Below are positions 34,071-47,000 of a stretch of 64,000 nt of DNA, in pieces. The notes beneath the pieces are model-generated. The model saw only the letters and a list, made by a program, of their open reading frames with translations, was not told the origin of the DNA and did not search any database. Both the position numbers and the translations under genes were made by a program. Source of the DNA: Hypholoma sublateritium FD-334 SS-4 (taxonomy: Eukaryota; Basidiomycota; Agaricomycetes; Agaricales; Strophariaceae); NCBI GenBank assembly GCA_000827495.1, contig KN817525.1, forward strand, positions 488,493-552,492, given 5' to 3'. Each line of letters opens with the position of its first letter. Position 1 is the first letter of the stretch.

Positions 34071-37000
34071 ATGAGCATACCCCCTGGAAGAGGTCACTTG
34101 TCCAGAATCGACACAAATTTCACCCTGAATGTTTATGACGATCCATGGGAAACAAACCGACAAACTTCTCCTTCAAAAGTTTTCGATACAGCATCGTACA
34201 CTTTACCAGCCGTCCCCGTCATTACCAAATCTTCAGATACCGGCAATTCAGCAGATCTAAAGCGAACGCGCATTGGTATTCAGAAGGCTCTTTCCGAAGT
34301 TTTGATTCAGCTAGCAAAAAGGGACAAACCTCCGGCCATCGTTGATACCATTCGCAATACGAGCCGCGACTCCCCTGAAAGAAGTATTGGAGCCCTTGCA
34401 GAGACATTGAAGCAAGCTGTCAAACGACGAGGTCGACAAAAGACAAAAAATGATAGGACATCACTTGGAACGACTGAAGATGACTCTGACGAAGAAACCG
34501 ATACTTTATTCAGCACAGATGCTACTATAGAGCTTGTGCTTCAGTGGACGAATCTGTTGAATATGGCAATGGAACAAGGATGCTTTTTTTTCGATGAAAA
34601 GTTCGTAAATTTGCGACGATATTCTGACGAAAAACTAATTCATGCCAATATAGGTCTACAGAACGAGAAACTGCTCTTGAAGATGATTCGAAACACTCTT
34701 ATTCGTTTCGAAAATCTCGGAATAGCTTCACAAACGGTAGCAAATGGTCTCGCTCAGGCTCCCCCTCTAAAAGGCAGAATCAAGTACCCGAGCTACTTTC
34801 TTCGTGCCTATCCATTCTCAAATCAGTGGTTTCGGAAGACTGTCGGTATCGAGTGGGGTCCCCGCGCCCTTCGCGACCTTCTAACTCGTTGCAGATATTG
34901 ACGTTGAACGTCGCGCAAATCTTGGCCTACACTCATCGACATGATCCCCATGTCTTATCAGAAATTGCGTTTGCCATGATTCCAGCATTCTATTCATTTC
35001 CTCGACAAATGAATCCACGACTACTTCATTTCTTCGAAACCAGCGTTGTTAGAGTTGTTCTGCAAAACTTAGCTGGTCTCCAGGGGATTGTTTCACAAGA
35101 TCCAACTCTTGTATCAACCCGTGAGAGTAACGTATCCAAAATTCTCTTATATCGTGCTGACACTATATATAATTAGATGTCGCATTTTCCCCAAATTCAG
35201 AGGATAATGAAATCCCGATCGTGTCCATCCAAATTGATGAGGTTCTCAGCCAGAGATCACCGCACATGCCTGGAAAGTGGGACTCTGCAAGATCAATGGG
35301 CGGCGAGATACAATCTACAAATAACCCTCGCCAATCGTCACACATATATTACCTTGCATTTCTTATCCCTCCATTATTCGGGGCCATCTTGGATTCTGTT
35401 GAATCAGGGGACGAAGCCGATTTGAGCACTGGCATCTATGCGCAGGCTGCACAACTTATCCGAACCATTTCAGTCTCGAAGGTTGACACGTACAATGATT
35501 TGCTCGAAGTCATTGCCCATAGTGGCCCGAAATCGCGGCGTTGGGCAATTGCATCACTCTGTGAGCTCTGGCCCAAATCCGTCGGCCATGCCATCATAAG
35601 CAGCCCTTTTCATCCCACTCGTCGACTGTCCGATCCTAATCACAACAATCATGATCCTTATTCCCATCAATTCGTTCCGTGGTACTTCGATATTCATCAG
35701 AATTGGCCTCGCGCTGACAATGTTCTTCACTGCGACTGTCGTTCTTGCCTAAAGCCTATACATGGATTTGCGTTGATGTGCCCGTCCTGCATGACAGCCG
35801 TTCACTTCGATTGCTACGATTATCCTCGGGGAAATTATCATATCCAATATACCGCGGCAACCGAAACTAGCGTACAACGCTTTGCAATTCTTCGTTTTTC
35901 CGACATTCTGAAAAGTGGAGCTACTGAAGTTCTAGTGGGCCACACATTCAAACCAGGAAACTGGTTTACTCTTTGTTTATGTTTTGTCTGCCAGAAGCCA
36001 CTCTGGGGCTGCTTCGCTCAGGGTTTGAAATGCGAAAGATGCCCAGCTGTGCTTCACCTAGGTTGTCTGGCCTTGCTTAGCCAACCTCAGCAATGTGGTG
36101 CCATAGAGATCACCTCCAAACATGTGGTTATTGACTTTAATCTTTTGCGCCAATCGTGCTTAGACCATTTTCCAATTCTCAGTTCTACAGCCGAGGAATT
36201 GAACAGCGGGAGCTACGAAGAAATTTCGATATACCAAAGTGCCCTACAGATCCAGCTCCAAATACTTAACAATGGAATAACCTTCGGCTCCATCATTGTC
36301 GATGATAAAGGGAAGGCCTCAAACAGCATCACCGGTACCATCGACGACTTCGAGCTGCACCGTATACTTGACCAATGCAAGCAGCTGTTAGACATCGGGC
36401 GACTTCCTTTCTCCCCGTTGACTCAACAGTACATCCAAGACGGTGACCAACATCGGCCTGTAATCATGTTCAATTGGTCCTATTTGGAATATATTACTGC
36501 TGCCATTAAAGCTTCTTCCCCTCAAAGCCACTATGGTTCAGCTGCTACCTCAGATTTTTTGAATGTCGAACAACCGTTCGAGGTAGATACGTCTGAAATT
36601 CAAGATGCTGCATCTCTTCCATATGAATCCGTAACTTTGGGGCAAATCAGAAGCATCCTTCGAACGGACTTCACTTTGCGTTCAGACATCGCTGCCACAT
36701 TTATACTGGATCAACTCTATCAACTCTCCTTCCTTGATAGGGTGGACAACAATCCCTATCCCTTTGAAAATCTCGTTTTAGAAAGTGATCTGAAATGCAT
36801 ATTTCCGTTGCCCTTAGGACTTGATCTTTCCATGAATGTTGAAACACTCGTATCATCCATTGAAGCGTCTTTGTCGGATTTGGATCTGACTAGTAACGAA
36901 TTTGGATTTTTGTTACTCACTCGACGATTCTGGCCCAATGGGTTAGCTTCTGAATACGGTCTAAAGAGACTTGCTCTACGGGTGTTCTCGTGGATTCTGG

Positions 37001-40000
37001 ACGAGGTACGTTGTATTTAGCAATCAATGATAACCCACTAATTTTTGTCACAAGGACAACAGCTTAGCAATTATCCTCCGCGAATATGTCGCAAAGCAGA
37101 AAAATCTTCCCGGCGTTCGCACGCACGAATACGCAGAGCCATGGCCGTCGTCATTAACCACCCGCTTAGCGCCTAGTGGTGTTGCGAACAATGGGGGAGA
37201 TTTTGTCTCAGCTCGACGGTTGCTTCTTTCAAGATTTGCTCTTCCATGGTTATTAGAACTTCATGACCTTGATCCTTCCTTTTATTGCCAGATAATGTTT
37301 GGCGCATGTTGCGACATCGTTGATGACGAGGGCGCCGACTTTGAATCATCAAATCCGCTCAACGGTCAAAGTAAAAAGAAAGATGTAAGCCATGCCAGTA
37401 TATCACCCATAAATTTACTAATTGATCATCTTTTTTGTAGAGCTACACGCGCTGTGATGATATTCTACGTTCGATCATCAGACTGTCGCACTGTTCTGTG
37501 ATGTTCACCGTATTCGATGACTTATTTCTTCGATGGATGGACTTCGTATTTTCTTCGGGTGCGGGAGAGCGGGTGAGTCCCATTCCTTATATATGGAATA
37601 GATGAACCGATGGCTTGATTTTCTTACTCAGGCATTCCCCTCATTGCATCGACTTTCTACAAACGAAGCAGGACAATCAGCATCACAGTCCCCTACCATT
37701 AGTACAACTAATCCAATTTCGAGCTCGCCTGATGCATTTCGAACTCCCTCCATTGATCCTTTGCGTGCAATCTCTAACTTTGCAAACCAGTCTGACACGG
37801 GCCTTTCCCTCAGTATATCTTATTTACCCATGCTAATAAAGTCTGGGGTAAATATACCAATTCAGACTTTCAAGCATTTCCTGCCGTTGCTTATGGCCAA
37901 CAAGGGAGGCTCTCTCAAAAATGCGAACACCTTCATTGAGGCTCTCGCTCTGTCTCTCTGGATCAAACCATCAAGAGGACAGGATTTTCAAGATGCGATC
38001 GCTACTTTGCATTCTCATTTGTCATCTCAGATATCCTGGTGTTTGGTGTCTGGTCAAAATCCAGACATATGGTGAGTTCACCTTATAATATTGCTTATAC
38101 ATTTCCCAAGCTGACTGCGAGGGGTAGCCTTTCTATAATCCGACAGTCTCTTTGTGCTTGTCTGAGAGTGTACGGTTGTGATAGAGCCAGCATCATCGAC
38201 GCTGGTCTAATGTCTGATTCCGAAATTCACAACTTGCCTTCCCAGTGAGTTTTCCCCTTTCATGAATAAGCGCCTTCTCAAAATTTCACAGACGAAAACT
38301 TACAGGCCGCGAGGGTCGTACAGATGACCCTATCTTCATCCATCCCAAGATACTGGATGCTTTGGCCCTGTACATCCAAAGTAAAGTTGACGATGTTACT
38401 TGTTACGCTGCAAAATTCCTGGACATATTCCTGACGGGATGTCCTTTCTTGGAATCATTTGAGATTGATAATTTCGTCCTACAAAACGGAAAAATTATTG
38501 CTTCATGGTATGTCAATGATAATTGATTAAATTTCCGCATTGACTTTGACTATAGCGCCTGGGCCACTTACAACATACAAAGAGAAGATATAGCAACTGC
38601 CCGCACGAGACTTCTGCTAAGAAGCCTACTAATAGACTCAGAGCCTCTACAAGAGATCCTTTCAACTAACATGGACCCCACAAGAACTTCAATCAAAGAA
38701 CGGTGAGCCATATATCCTTTCAGTATTGTACGGACAAAGTGACTCGTTAACTAGCTTGTCAAGCATCAATCGCCTATTTCGCATCGTTTTGGATGTCACT
38801 AGTCCTGATTTCCAGGTCGAAGACAGGCAATGGCGTTCAAGCGTAACGGAAGTCTTCAATTGCTATTTCTCTCCGTTGTGGAATGATTCCAGCGTGAGCA
38901 AGGCAAATTTGTCCAAATTCATCGTTCTCATCAGATTATAGGAAGAAATCCGTACATCTATTAGGTCCTCCTCCGCAGCGCTGTTACCCGCTCATTTTGA
39001 AATCATCTCTCAATGCTGGAGCGAATCATTGCTGAAAGCTCCAATCATAGAACGTACCCGACTTATAGGCTTTCTTCTACAACTTCGTGCACATTTTACA
39101 ACTTGGAAAGGTTGTATTTTACGTTCATCGGCCCAAATCTTGTTTTGATGCGTCTGTCTTTCAGTACTATCCTGGGACGCTATGATTGAAACACTGGTCG
39201 AGTATGACTATGACCTCAAGAACAACGATCGAATGTCGTCTCATGATCACGTAAATGTCAATGTCGGCTTGTATGAGATGATATCCTTCCTAATATCACT
39301 CTTTCAGATTAACTCGGGAATACTTGCGAACAACAACTTATTGACTGCGGACCCCGAAATGGCGCATTTGCGGGTAAGTCCTGTCCGCCTGTGCGATTGG
39401 GCTGACTGACCTCGTACACTTAGGTTTCCATCATTCTACTAGGATTGCAAATGCTTGCTGATGGCATCGACGTCGACTTTTTCTCACTGATGAAGCTCAA
39501 GGTTCAATTTGTACAAATCACAGGATTCAACGAAGTTTCGGTCGTGCCGACTCAAAATGGACAAAATTTTCGTTTGCAATTCAGCGACATCGCCGAAATA
39601 GAGGAAGCAGCATACCCATGTATCGAAGAGCTTGTACACGTCATTGATGCTCCGTATTACTTGAAAGTTCCACAATCGGCTCTTGGAATAGCTGATAGCT
39701 ATTACGAAGACGAGCAGGCGAATGTACTTGTTGGATCGGTATTTCTCGATGCCATCCTGACTATGCTGGGAACGATGCAGAAGCCAGCATCTTTGCCAGT
39801 GTTGACATTCAAAAGCCTCCTTGAAGCGCTGTACATCATCATCCACAAATACGATATCGGGATTGCCCCGTTGGTTCACCTGCAAACCTCTCTTCTCAAG
39901 GCAATTCTACGGACGGTCGGATTGATATCGCAGGACTTGAGCTACGAATTACGGCAATTGTCTCTATCCATTGCCCAGGTCTCAATCAACAAATGCCATA

Positions 40001-42119
40001 CATTTTTGGGGGCCATTAACATCTCGTAAGGAATTCAATCCACCGTTGAATGCGACTTTGCCAGCTAAATCAGGAAATGAACGTCTCTTCAGTATCATCC
40101 TCGAAGCTGTTGCTACCGAAGTAGCTTCGCAGACTCGGCATAGCCAAGACGCTCTTATTGTTCAAGCCAAATCTCTTATTGGGAATACACTGCAAATGTA
40201 TGTTGTCACCCCATCATGTTGTTTCCGCTGCTGATAGTTCTTAATCCTGAAGGTTCTACGATAAAGGGTTGCTGATGTGCTTACTGAGGGTTAGTTAGTC
40301 TTATATGCTCTCGGTGTTTCATAAAAACTAAAAAAAAAATCAATCCCTTCAGCGTCCATTGCAACCAAGCATGTTCACAGTCCTACACCAGGTTCTCAAC
40401 GACGAAGGAAAAGATGCATTTTCTGGCTCTACTTCCATTTGCGAATATCTGCTGCGAGATACACTCCTACGTTCGATGGACTGTGACTCTCGATATTTCT
40501 CCACCATGCTTGAAAATATCTCAAGCTTCGTTGAAGTAGTGTATTTTCAGGGATATAGCTCTGAACTACTAGCCTGTGAGATTTTTTTTTGAACCATGCT
40601 TCCTAAACTGATGATTACCTTCTCTATGAAGACTGCGCCCATCGACTTGGAAATCTAGCCAGTCGCATGTTGGACGGCAGTATAGCTGGCATGGACTCTT
40701 CGCCTCTCATCACCATCTTATCCATTTTAATTAAGAATAACAAGAAAAACATCAAGGTATATTGATAACTCAACTTGAGCTGGAGTGTTTTTTTTTCGAG
40801 TCTGACTGGATTGGTTAGGCCTTATTACCACATGTCGATACCATCCTCCGGGTGGCATTGCACAGACTAGTCTCTAATGAGACTTGTTTGACACGACTAA
40901 TTAAAGCATCGTTATCTGTGCAGTCCAGGGTGAACGAAACTTCAGGATCTGCAGATGTCGTCAATGTTCTTTTTGAAATTTTGCTTGACGGATTCGGTAT
41001 GAGAACAAAGATGTCGCCTATAACTATGAAAGCTTTGATAAGGGTACGTTCCATTCTAGGTGTCGGTAGAAGGAACATATCACTCAAATGTGCCATTATT
41101 ATAGAGCCTACTAGCTGCAGACAAGGCCATGCTTCTACCTCTCGCTATCGTCCAACGGCAACCTTTCCGAACCATGATTGATGATGCTTACAGTTTTCTG
41201 CAAAATTATAATTCTAGCGAGGACAATGTCAATCAAAATGTTCATTGTGTTATGGAGACTGCAAAGCTACTTCTTGGAGCAATCAATCGCGATCCGGCTC
41301 ATTTTCAAAGGCTCACGGAGCCCGCAACAGATGTAAGATGGGTTCCTTTGGGTGCCCGTGATGGAATTCTTATCTACTTATTAGAAATCATCCAGGACTC
41401 CTCCAACTATGCGTTCCTGGAATATGTTGCTGTTGGTCACACTGCAGGAATCTGAAGATGACTGGAAAACGATGATTTATGATCAATTTACCAGCTTTTG
41501 CAACACCTATTCGGCTGTGCTGCGAACTTATGTGAGCTCTGGCATAGCTTCGGCCGCTACTGCAACCACGGATATCAATCAAGCACACATTTCTTTGAAG
41601 TTATGGGTGATGCTTGCACATTCCATATCCATGTCCGCCCACAATGGAGAAACATCTGTGGCTGGGGTTTGGAATGAGTTATGGCCAGCGTACGAAGGCT
41701 TCTTGGATGTATTAGACACAGAAGCCCGGGTCGGAGCCTATCCCGTAAGTCTTTGAATTAGGCTACGGTGTTATAATTAAATCCTTTCTTAGGCTCTGGT
41801 ATCGCTCGCTTCGGCATCCGTTGCTGACCTCATTGTTTATATGCGGTCACTCAAAACATCCCTCTCGCTTGACACGTCTGCGTACGTTGCAATTCTGGAT
41901 CGTCTTCGCACATTGCGCCTCGGAGATTCATCATCGCACAAGGTAAGTTTGTTGCGCAGCATCACTTTGGCCATTACTAATGGGAAGGGATGATAGATTA
42001 CTCGTACTTTGCATCTCATGTCCGAGCCACCCGTGCAAGTACCCGACACTGCGCTTTTGAATCAAATTGCAAAGGAATTGGTGGCCGCGGAAAAAATAAG
42101 AATCATGGAGGGTGCATGA
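34071..42119 (+). CDS. Very large C1-type zinc-domain protein, helical-repeat scaffold of unknown function
   Basis: The largest gene of the window, in many exons, coding for roughly 2,400 residues. It starts MSIPPGRGHLSRIDTNFTLN at 34071 and ends LVAAEKIRIMEGA with TGA at 42117-42119. Two zinc clusters sit in the first third: CDCRSCLKPIHGF with CPSCMTAVHFDC (about 35730-35815), and a well-formed C1 (phorbol-ester/diacylglycerol-type) domain at 35941-36069, with HTFKPGNWFTLCLCFVCQK, LWGCFAQG and CERCPAVLHLGC. The rest is long, hydrophobic, alpha-helical sequence like HEAT repeats (e.g. LLEALYIIIHKYDIGIAPLV) with no enzyme motif. Homologous large proteins exist in basidiomycetes as far as I recall, and a relation to the UNC80/UNC79 channel scaffolds is possible but unproven. 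Several exon boundaries, notably near 34850-34900, are uncertain. Confidence 0.75.
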
Positions 42120-42293
42120 GGCCTTTTTCAATGAAAATGGATGGCATGGGATCAAACGTCAACGCGGTAGTTTCATTTTCCCGGACTGTTATACTTATTA
42201 GGGACACTAACTGGAATAAATTATTACACTCCGAAGCCATGAAGTCGAGTACTAATATGTCGCATGGGTCGGAATTGATTTTCGTCGTATTCA

Positions 42294-42673
42294 TCAGGCC
42301 GACCGCAACCTGGCCTGCTGAGCTTTCTTCCTGTTTTCCGCAGCAATTGTCGAGCCAAAGAAGGCTCCGATCACTGAGAGACCAGTGACGAGGATGAAGG
42401 CAGGTATCCGCACAGCCCATTCTCTTGCTGGAAAATAAGCATGGATCGGACTAGAACTGTCAAAGAAAGGCTTGGATGTTTATTGAGTTGAACGTTGATG
42501 ATTGAACAAGCTAGTTGCGAGACACCGACCAGAAGCATGGCCCAAGTTGTGTAATATGTGAAGACCACAGACGCTGCCAGAAGCATGGCCCCGCCGAGAG
42601 CTTTATCGCTTCCTCCCTAAGCACTGCACATCAGCTCCGTAGATGCGCGAGAATGGAGCGAGGCACATACCAT
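42294..42673 (-). CDS. dpm2: Dolichol-phosphate mannose synthase regulatory subunit DPM2
   Basis: Small ER membrane protein that stabilises dolichol-phosphate mannose synthase and contributes to GPI biosynthesis. Three exons give 88 residues: the start codon alone (42673-42671), 42616-42530 (GGSDKALGGAMLLAASVVFT, YYTTWAMLL) and 42470-42294 (PFFDSSSPIHAYFPAREWAV, RIPAFILVTGLSVIGAFFGS and a basic end QQARLRSA). Two membrane helices and the PF-x-D-x4-H-x-YF-x-R-E-x-A-x-RIP motif between them are exactly the DPM2 pattern; human DPM2 is 84 residues. The joins keep frame with GT...AG introns (42617-42670 and 42471-42529). Confidence 0.92.
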
Positions 42674-43257
42674 AGTGATAAGTAGTCGAGCGTTCAAGTA
42701 ATGCGAAGATGTGTCGCGATCAGGTCCCAGGACGTGGCCAAGTATGACGTGCATGTGACCTCGGATGCTGAAATGACAGTGCAATGTGCATGACCGTTAA
42801 AACGTTAAAAAACGTTAACAGACGATTTGCAGACGACCATCGATAATGATATCTCATTGACGTCCCCCATGAATTCCCTCTCACCATTATCCGTCGCCTT
42901 GTTCGAGTACTTAGTGAGAGTATGCAGGACATTGTCTCCTCCAAAGCCATCGAATATTTCCTCATGAGGAGGGTGCTGTCTGAATCAATGCTAACGAGCA
43001 GTCCTTCAAAAAAAAGACATGTCTATGTATGTCATTTGGCTCGTGTGCTGGGTAATTACAAGGACCTGAAAAGTGTCTGCCTTATCATCCCCTATCGGAA
43101 AAGAAAGGCGGTATTCATAGTGTGGAAACCCGTCCGCCATCAAACAGACCATGGTGTACTTACTTTCAGCAAGTCTTTACAATTGCGCCAGGTAGAAAGT
43201 TTACAGCTGTGGCAGAGAATGGAAAAAGAGCGCAGTGAAAACTTCCGTAGATTTTAA
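42674..43257 (+). CDS. Unidentified small gene or ORF
   Basis: A 111-codon open frame occupies 42922-43257 and ends in a TAA that overlaps the stop codon of ELF1 on the other strand. It contains KKRHVYVCHLARVLGN, KAVFIVWKPV and a basic C-terminus MEKERSENFRRF. The 42750-42910 region just upstream has an alternative frame (ISLTSPMNSLSPLSVALFEY) with a possible donor at GTGAGA after EYL, so a spliced gene is conceivable. I recognise no family and cannot fix the start. It may be a real small gene, divergent from DPM2, or chance. Confidence 0.3.
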
Positions 43258-43701
43258 TCTTCGTCGCTGTCCTCTACAGAAGCGGGAGCAGGAATAGAGG
43301 GACGGCTTGAAGAAGCGACAGGACGTCGAGTGACCTGCTCTTCTCGTTGAGCTGCATCTGCAGCATCTATCCACTCCGAGTAGATATCGATAGCTTCCGT
43401 GAGATCTATATAGGGATCAAGCTTTCGAATGAACTCGGAGATGTATAAAGTAGACATACGATTGACTTTGCTCTGGTACCTCTGATCGCACACTCTACAC
43501 ACCAATTGTGCGACACCTTCCTTTCGATCCAACCTCACAGTGACTGATTTATCATGATGGCAGAATAGACATGTGAAGGTGGTGTCTAACATAAAGGTAA
43601 ACCACATTGACGCACACTAGAGATACCTTGTTGATCTTACCCAGAGGAACTTTTTGCCTTGAAGGACCAGGCTTTCTGGAGGACTTCTTGCGCTTCCCCA
43701 T
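43254..43701 (-). CDS. elf1: Transcription elongation factor 1 (Elf1/ELOF1)
   Basis: Zinc-ribbon protein that binds RNA polymerase II during elongation and helps passage through nucleosomes and transcription-coupled repair. Two exons encode about 130 residues. Exon 1 begins at 43701 with the basic tail MGKRKKSSRKPGPSRQKVPL; exon 2 gives TTFTCLFCHHDKSVTVRLDR, VCRVCDQRYQSKVN and EAIDIYSEWIDAADAAQRE. The C-x2-C ... C-x2-C ligands (CLFC and CRVC) and the YS-x-WIDA motif are diagnostic. A short acidic Ser/Pro tail ends SVEDSDED, stop at 43254. The intron splits the Asp codon between PL and TTF. Confidence 0.95.
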
Positions 43702-44000
43702 ACTTACAACTCTGTAGATAGAGTTTGCACATATATAGGTAGGAATATGGAAGCAACTCACGATCAAGAAGAGAGAACAATTGTAGTAAATGCAAAGGAT
43801 GGCTGCCACTCGTGTGCGGCAAAGGGATGTCTGATTTTACCCCTTGGGGTAAAATATGGACGCCATCACGTGACCTGGCGCGTTAACTGTTGAACGGCGT
43901 ACTTATTTTGAACCTTGATTGATTGGACATTTGGAGACATAAGTGTTATCGTCAGCACCTCCAGCACGCTGCTACTTTTCCCCTCTGCTACTTACGTCTA
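43702..44000. promoter_or_regulatory. Divergent promoter of ELF1 and kinesin-5
   Basis: A 299-bp spacer between the two start codons. The string CCCCTTGGGG lies near 43840, a small palindrome. Nothing else can be named. Confidence 0.3.
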
Positions 44001-47000
44001 TGGCGACTCGTCGCCCAGTTTCCTCTCGTGCCAGAATGAATAATAACACCAACCCAATGCCACCCCCTCAGCAGCCCCAACGCCCGAAATCTGTGATAAG
44101 CCGACCCTCCCCATCTCAGCGCACAAACGAAGATTTGCAAGAATCTACAAGCACTATCGGTGCTTCCAGATCTTCGAAAACTGGGGATGGTAGTGATACC
44201 CACATTCAAGTTATCCTCCGTTGCCGGGGTCGTTCAGAGCGGGAGATGCAGGCTAACTCTCCAACTATCGTGACAATCGAAAGCGCAAAGACGAAGGAGT
44301 TGACCATAGAAACCTCCACCCCTATATCCAGCCTCGGAGTAATCACACCTCCTCCCACTCGGACGTATCCTTTCGATCTTGTGTTTGGCCCAGAAGCAAC
44401 CCAGAGCATGATATACCACGATGTTGTGGGCCCAATGTTAAGCGAAGTCATGCTGGGATATAACTGTACGCTCTTTGCCTACGGTCAGACAGGTACCGGA
44501 AAGACGTAAGTAACCATCTCTTTTCTATGATCTCCTCTGATACTGCATGCAACAGATATACAATGCAAGGCGACTTGTGTCCAACGCCGATGGGCAATCC
44601 CTCGACTCATGCAGGCATTATCCCTCGCGTTTTGTTCAGGCTGTTCCATGAACTCGAGAAGGCTCACACCGACTACGTGGTCAAAGTCTCATTTATCGAG
44701 CTATATAACGAAGAATTGAGAGATTTGCTGGCCACAGAGTTCGCCGCGCCAACGACGCTCACTCAGCCAATGGGGATGGCTGCCAAAGACGCCAAAAACG
44801 CAGAAGGAGGCCTCAAGATATTTGACGATGCTGGAAAACGAGGAGTGCTTATCCAAGGTCTGGAAGAAATTGCCGTCAAAGATTCAAAGGACGCTCTCGC
44901 CCTTCTCACTAAAGGTAGTGAGCGCCGGCAAATCGCGGCTACAAAATTCAACGACCATTCTAGTCGCTCGCATTCTGTTTTCTCCCTTACTGTCCACATC
45001 AAAGAAACGAACCAGCTGGGTGACGACCTCCTGAAAGTTGGGAAACTCAACCTAGTGGATTTGGCTGGTTCCGAGAACATTGGGCGCTCAGGGGCCGAAA
45101 ATAAGAGGGCTAGAGAGGCGGGGATGATCAATCAAAGCTTGCTTACGCTCGGACGAGTGATTAATGCACTCGTAGACAAAGCGTCCCATGTTCCGTATCG
45201 GTAAGCATCAAATTCTGGTTATGTTTCTATACTGATGTCTTTTTCAGAGAATCTAAGCTTACGCGACTTCTTCAAGACTCCCTTGGAGGGCGCACGAAAA
45301 CGTGTATTATTGCAACAATATCTCCTGCTAGGTCTAATCTTGAAGAAACCCTTTCCACCCTCGACTATGCCCTCCGAGCAAAGTCCATCAGAAACAAACC
45401 CGAACTGAATCAACGTATGACCCGCAACTCTTTGCTGAAAGAGTACATCGCAGAAATCGATACCCTCAAAGCTGACCTTCTAGCCGCACGGGAAAAGAAC
45501 GGCATCTACTTTTCGGAAGAAACTTGGAAACAACGCACGGCAGCGGCTGAACTCAAGGAAACCGAGCTTTCAGAGGCAAAGAAAGCAGTGGAAATCATCG
45601 AAAACCAAATGAGGAATGTCCGCGACGAGTATGATCAAAGCATTGCGCTTCTTAAGTGTAGGGAGGAGGAGATTCGCTTGACGAAGAAGAGACTGGATGA
45701 AACAGAACACAATCTCCTCGAAACGGAAAACCAGCTTCAACGTGTTACACAAGCATTCGAACAAGAGGTTGTTGTTTCTCAGGCGCACCAAGCCACAGAA
45801 CAATCTCTAAATGGTGTCGCCATCAATCTAAGAAATGTTGCTGCCCAAAGCCTTGCGGATATCGGCGACCTGTTCGAAAAACTAGGTCAGAATATAATGC
45901 AGTAACGATTTATTTTTTTTGAAGGCTCACATCTTCGGTAGATCGAAAGCAAAACATATTGTCGTCCAATAATCATGTAGTGTCCGAAAACGAAACACTC
46001 ATCCAATCGTTCACGAAAACGCTTGCTGCCAAACTCGCCGAGCTCGGCCAACTCTCCTCTAGAAACCTTGCCAGCCTCGAAACCCAGACTAAGAAACATC
46101 AGCTTTCGGAACAACAATCTCTGTCGGGACATGTCCAGTTGATCAACGAGCACTTCAACAAGGCACAAGGTTTCTTCCAGCAGATAGAAGAAAATATTAC
46201 AATTGAAGATAACGTTCTTCGCGATCTTAAGAATGAAATCATGACAGCATCTACGTCGTTCAAAGCCGAAGTATTGACTTGGAGCAAGACTCTACAAACT
46301 TCTTCCAATCAACTTTGCGAAGAATACACCACTTCGAGCACCGCCCACATCAGCCTATTGGAAGAATCGGCTTCTATTCTCCATTCCCTTGTCGAGGCAA
46401 TTGCGAAACACGTCCGCACGTACCTTAAGAACGAACAACGCACCGTATCAGAAGTGCAGTCTCTTTCGGAAACTGCAGCGACGCGAGAGATGGCACACCT
46501 GAAGAGACAGAATGAAATTTTGGCTCAAATGCTCGTGAACGAGAGGAGGCATTCGGAGAAAGCAAAGGCTGATCTTCTACAACAAATGTCCAGCATGCTA
46601 GGTGAATTCATGCAGAAAAGGGACGACCACCTCAGGGAATCTATTGGGAACTTGCAGCAAAGTAATAAGGAGGTCGAAGAGATTTTAGCCTCTACACAGC
46701 AACGACAAACCACGATATTCGATAACCTCGCTTCTGAAAATGCGCAGCTGAAAACACAAGTGCAGGAAATCAGCGACCAGGAACGCCAGGCTCAGGCTGG
46801 CACCATCCAGGTGTGTAACTCTTGCACATACTTTATGTATACGTAACCGATATTTGCCTCGCAGACCATTGGCCGGGCTAGGGAATCTGTCCAAGACGGC
46901 TTCGCAAGTATACGTAAGAATATGGATAATTCTATCGCGTCACATTCGAAATGGGTGGGTAATCAGGCAGAGGCCTTGTGGCATGCATCCGACACAGGTG

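Noticed and set aside
45901..45923. A 23-nt intron in kinesin-5
   Set aside because: It would keep frame, but a 60-bp intron ending at TAG before ATCGAAAG gives FEKL-DRKQN, which fits the family better and has normal length.
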